DNA of 64,000 nucleotides from AP-15 sp963795485 (lineage in GTDB: Bacteria > Pseudomonadota > Alphaproteobacteria > ATCC43930 > CGMCC-115725), in assembly GCA_963795485.1 (NCBI GenBank), contig CAWCIL010000008.1, forward strand, positions 1,501,312 through 1,565,311. Direction: 5' to 3'. Below are positions 63,632 to 64,000 of the stretch, one piece after another. Made by a program: the position numbers and the translations under genes. The first letter of the stretch is position 1. Each line of letters starts with the position of its first letter. The notes under the pieces were generated by a model. That model was not told the origin of the DNA and made no database searches. It saw only the letters and a list, made by a program, of their open reading frames with translations.

Positions 63632-64000
63632 CTCATGCCCCGTTCCGATTTATGAGCGTCCGAGAGCCCCGACACCAATACGCTCGCAACATGGTTGCAG
63701 CAGCCGATCGTCAAAGTCTAGTACGGACTGGCCGACTATCGGTTAATTGGTAAGGAGGGTTGAACCACCCGGCATCCGAGTTTGGTCGGTTTTGAAGCGC
63801 CAAATCTCTCCCGCCTAAATGGCTGGCTTCGGCGCTGAGGCGGGTATCAACATAGGGCGGCTCGATGCGATCGCCGGGGCGGCGTCAGCCGGGCGCAATC
63901 GGTTTTTCGCGTGAAGGGGGAGGATTTGCGCGGGCGGAGCCGTTGGAAACCCGCAAGCGATGGGATTTAGGGAAGGACGAGCAGGAGAGGGGGAGCTTTG
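63632..64000. other. Region upstream of the reverse transcriptase, no gene seen
   Basis: About 370 bp to the window edge. No frame has coding character. The part nearest the RT (63640-63760) is AT-richer and must contain its promoter; a G-rich segment follows at 63840-63995. Some RT systems carry a non-coding RNA beside the RT gene; no clear structured template RNA or inverted repeat pair (msr/msd type) is visible, but this is where one would be sought. Confidence 0.35.

Overview
The window looks like chromosomal DNA of a high-GC alphaproteobacterium, probably near Rhodospirillales/Acetobacterales (an inference from gene families and order, not from a marker gene). The signs are a CoA-ester-lyase/sdhC-sdhD-sdhA-sdhB block, a DUF1285/MoxR/DUF58/DUF4159 cluster next to cca, a NUDIX CoA pyrophosphatase and DUF6111, a DUF6489 protein, and several PEP-CTERM exported proteins. 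I see no rRNA, tRNA or CRISPR array.

Layout. 1-2.5 kb (minus): an AaeXAB-type efflux operon (FUSC pump, DUF1656, start of an HlyD adaptor). 3-9 kb: TauD/TfdA-like oxygenase, DUF4239 membrane protein, class III aminotransferase, HicAB toxin-antitoxin, MBL-fold hydrolase, DUF6489, GNAT. 9-17.5 kb: a large secreted protein of unknown function, histidine phosphatase, metallophosphoesterase/HAD pair, outer-membrane barrel protein, SDR, pyridoxal kinase. 17.8-22.5 kb: CoA ester lyase and succinate dehydrogenase. 22.8-25 kb: a small foreign-looking cassette (membrane protein, CHAT cysteine protease, HAD phosphatase). 25-33.5 kb: nucleoside hydrolase, PEP-CTERM/HAF protein, NIPSNAP, PBP1A-type synthase, holin-like/DUF3618 envelope genes, hisI. 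33.5-45 kb: cca, NUDIX, DUF1285, the MoxR/DUF58/DUF4159 cluster, then psd-pssA phospholipid synthesis. 45-50.5 kb: cupin, SigK/RskA-like sigma/anti-sigma pair with a fasciclin target, epimerase, amidohydrolase. 51-58 kb: a PEP-CTERM fusion protein, fumarase, malic enzyme, ThrE exporter. 58-59.9 kb: MazEF and a broken histidinol-dehydrogenase-family gene. 60.1-63.6 kb: a reverse transcriptase gene and an overlapping PD-(D/E)XK-like nuclease gene that has been split by an IS1595-family insertion.

Central metabolism is well represented: succinate dehydrogenase, fumarase and NAD-type malic enzyme give a C4-acid route, and the CoA ester lyase beside sdh may feed acetyl-CoA or glyoxylate into it. 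Envelope functions dominate elsewhere.

Two accessory modules deserve attention as candidate defence systems. One is the three-gene CHAT protease cassette between sdhB and the nucleoside hydrolase gene. The other is the reverse transcriptase/nuclease pair; excising the IS and one 8-bp target duplication restores the nuclease reading frame exactly.

Caution: about sixteen otherwise well-conserved genes or domains carry single-base frameshifts, several in short homopolymers, and they include housekeeping genes (hisI, pdxY). This looks like residual indel error from an unpolished long-read assembly rather than wholesale gene decay. I annotate those genes across the frameshift and mark the site.
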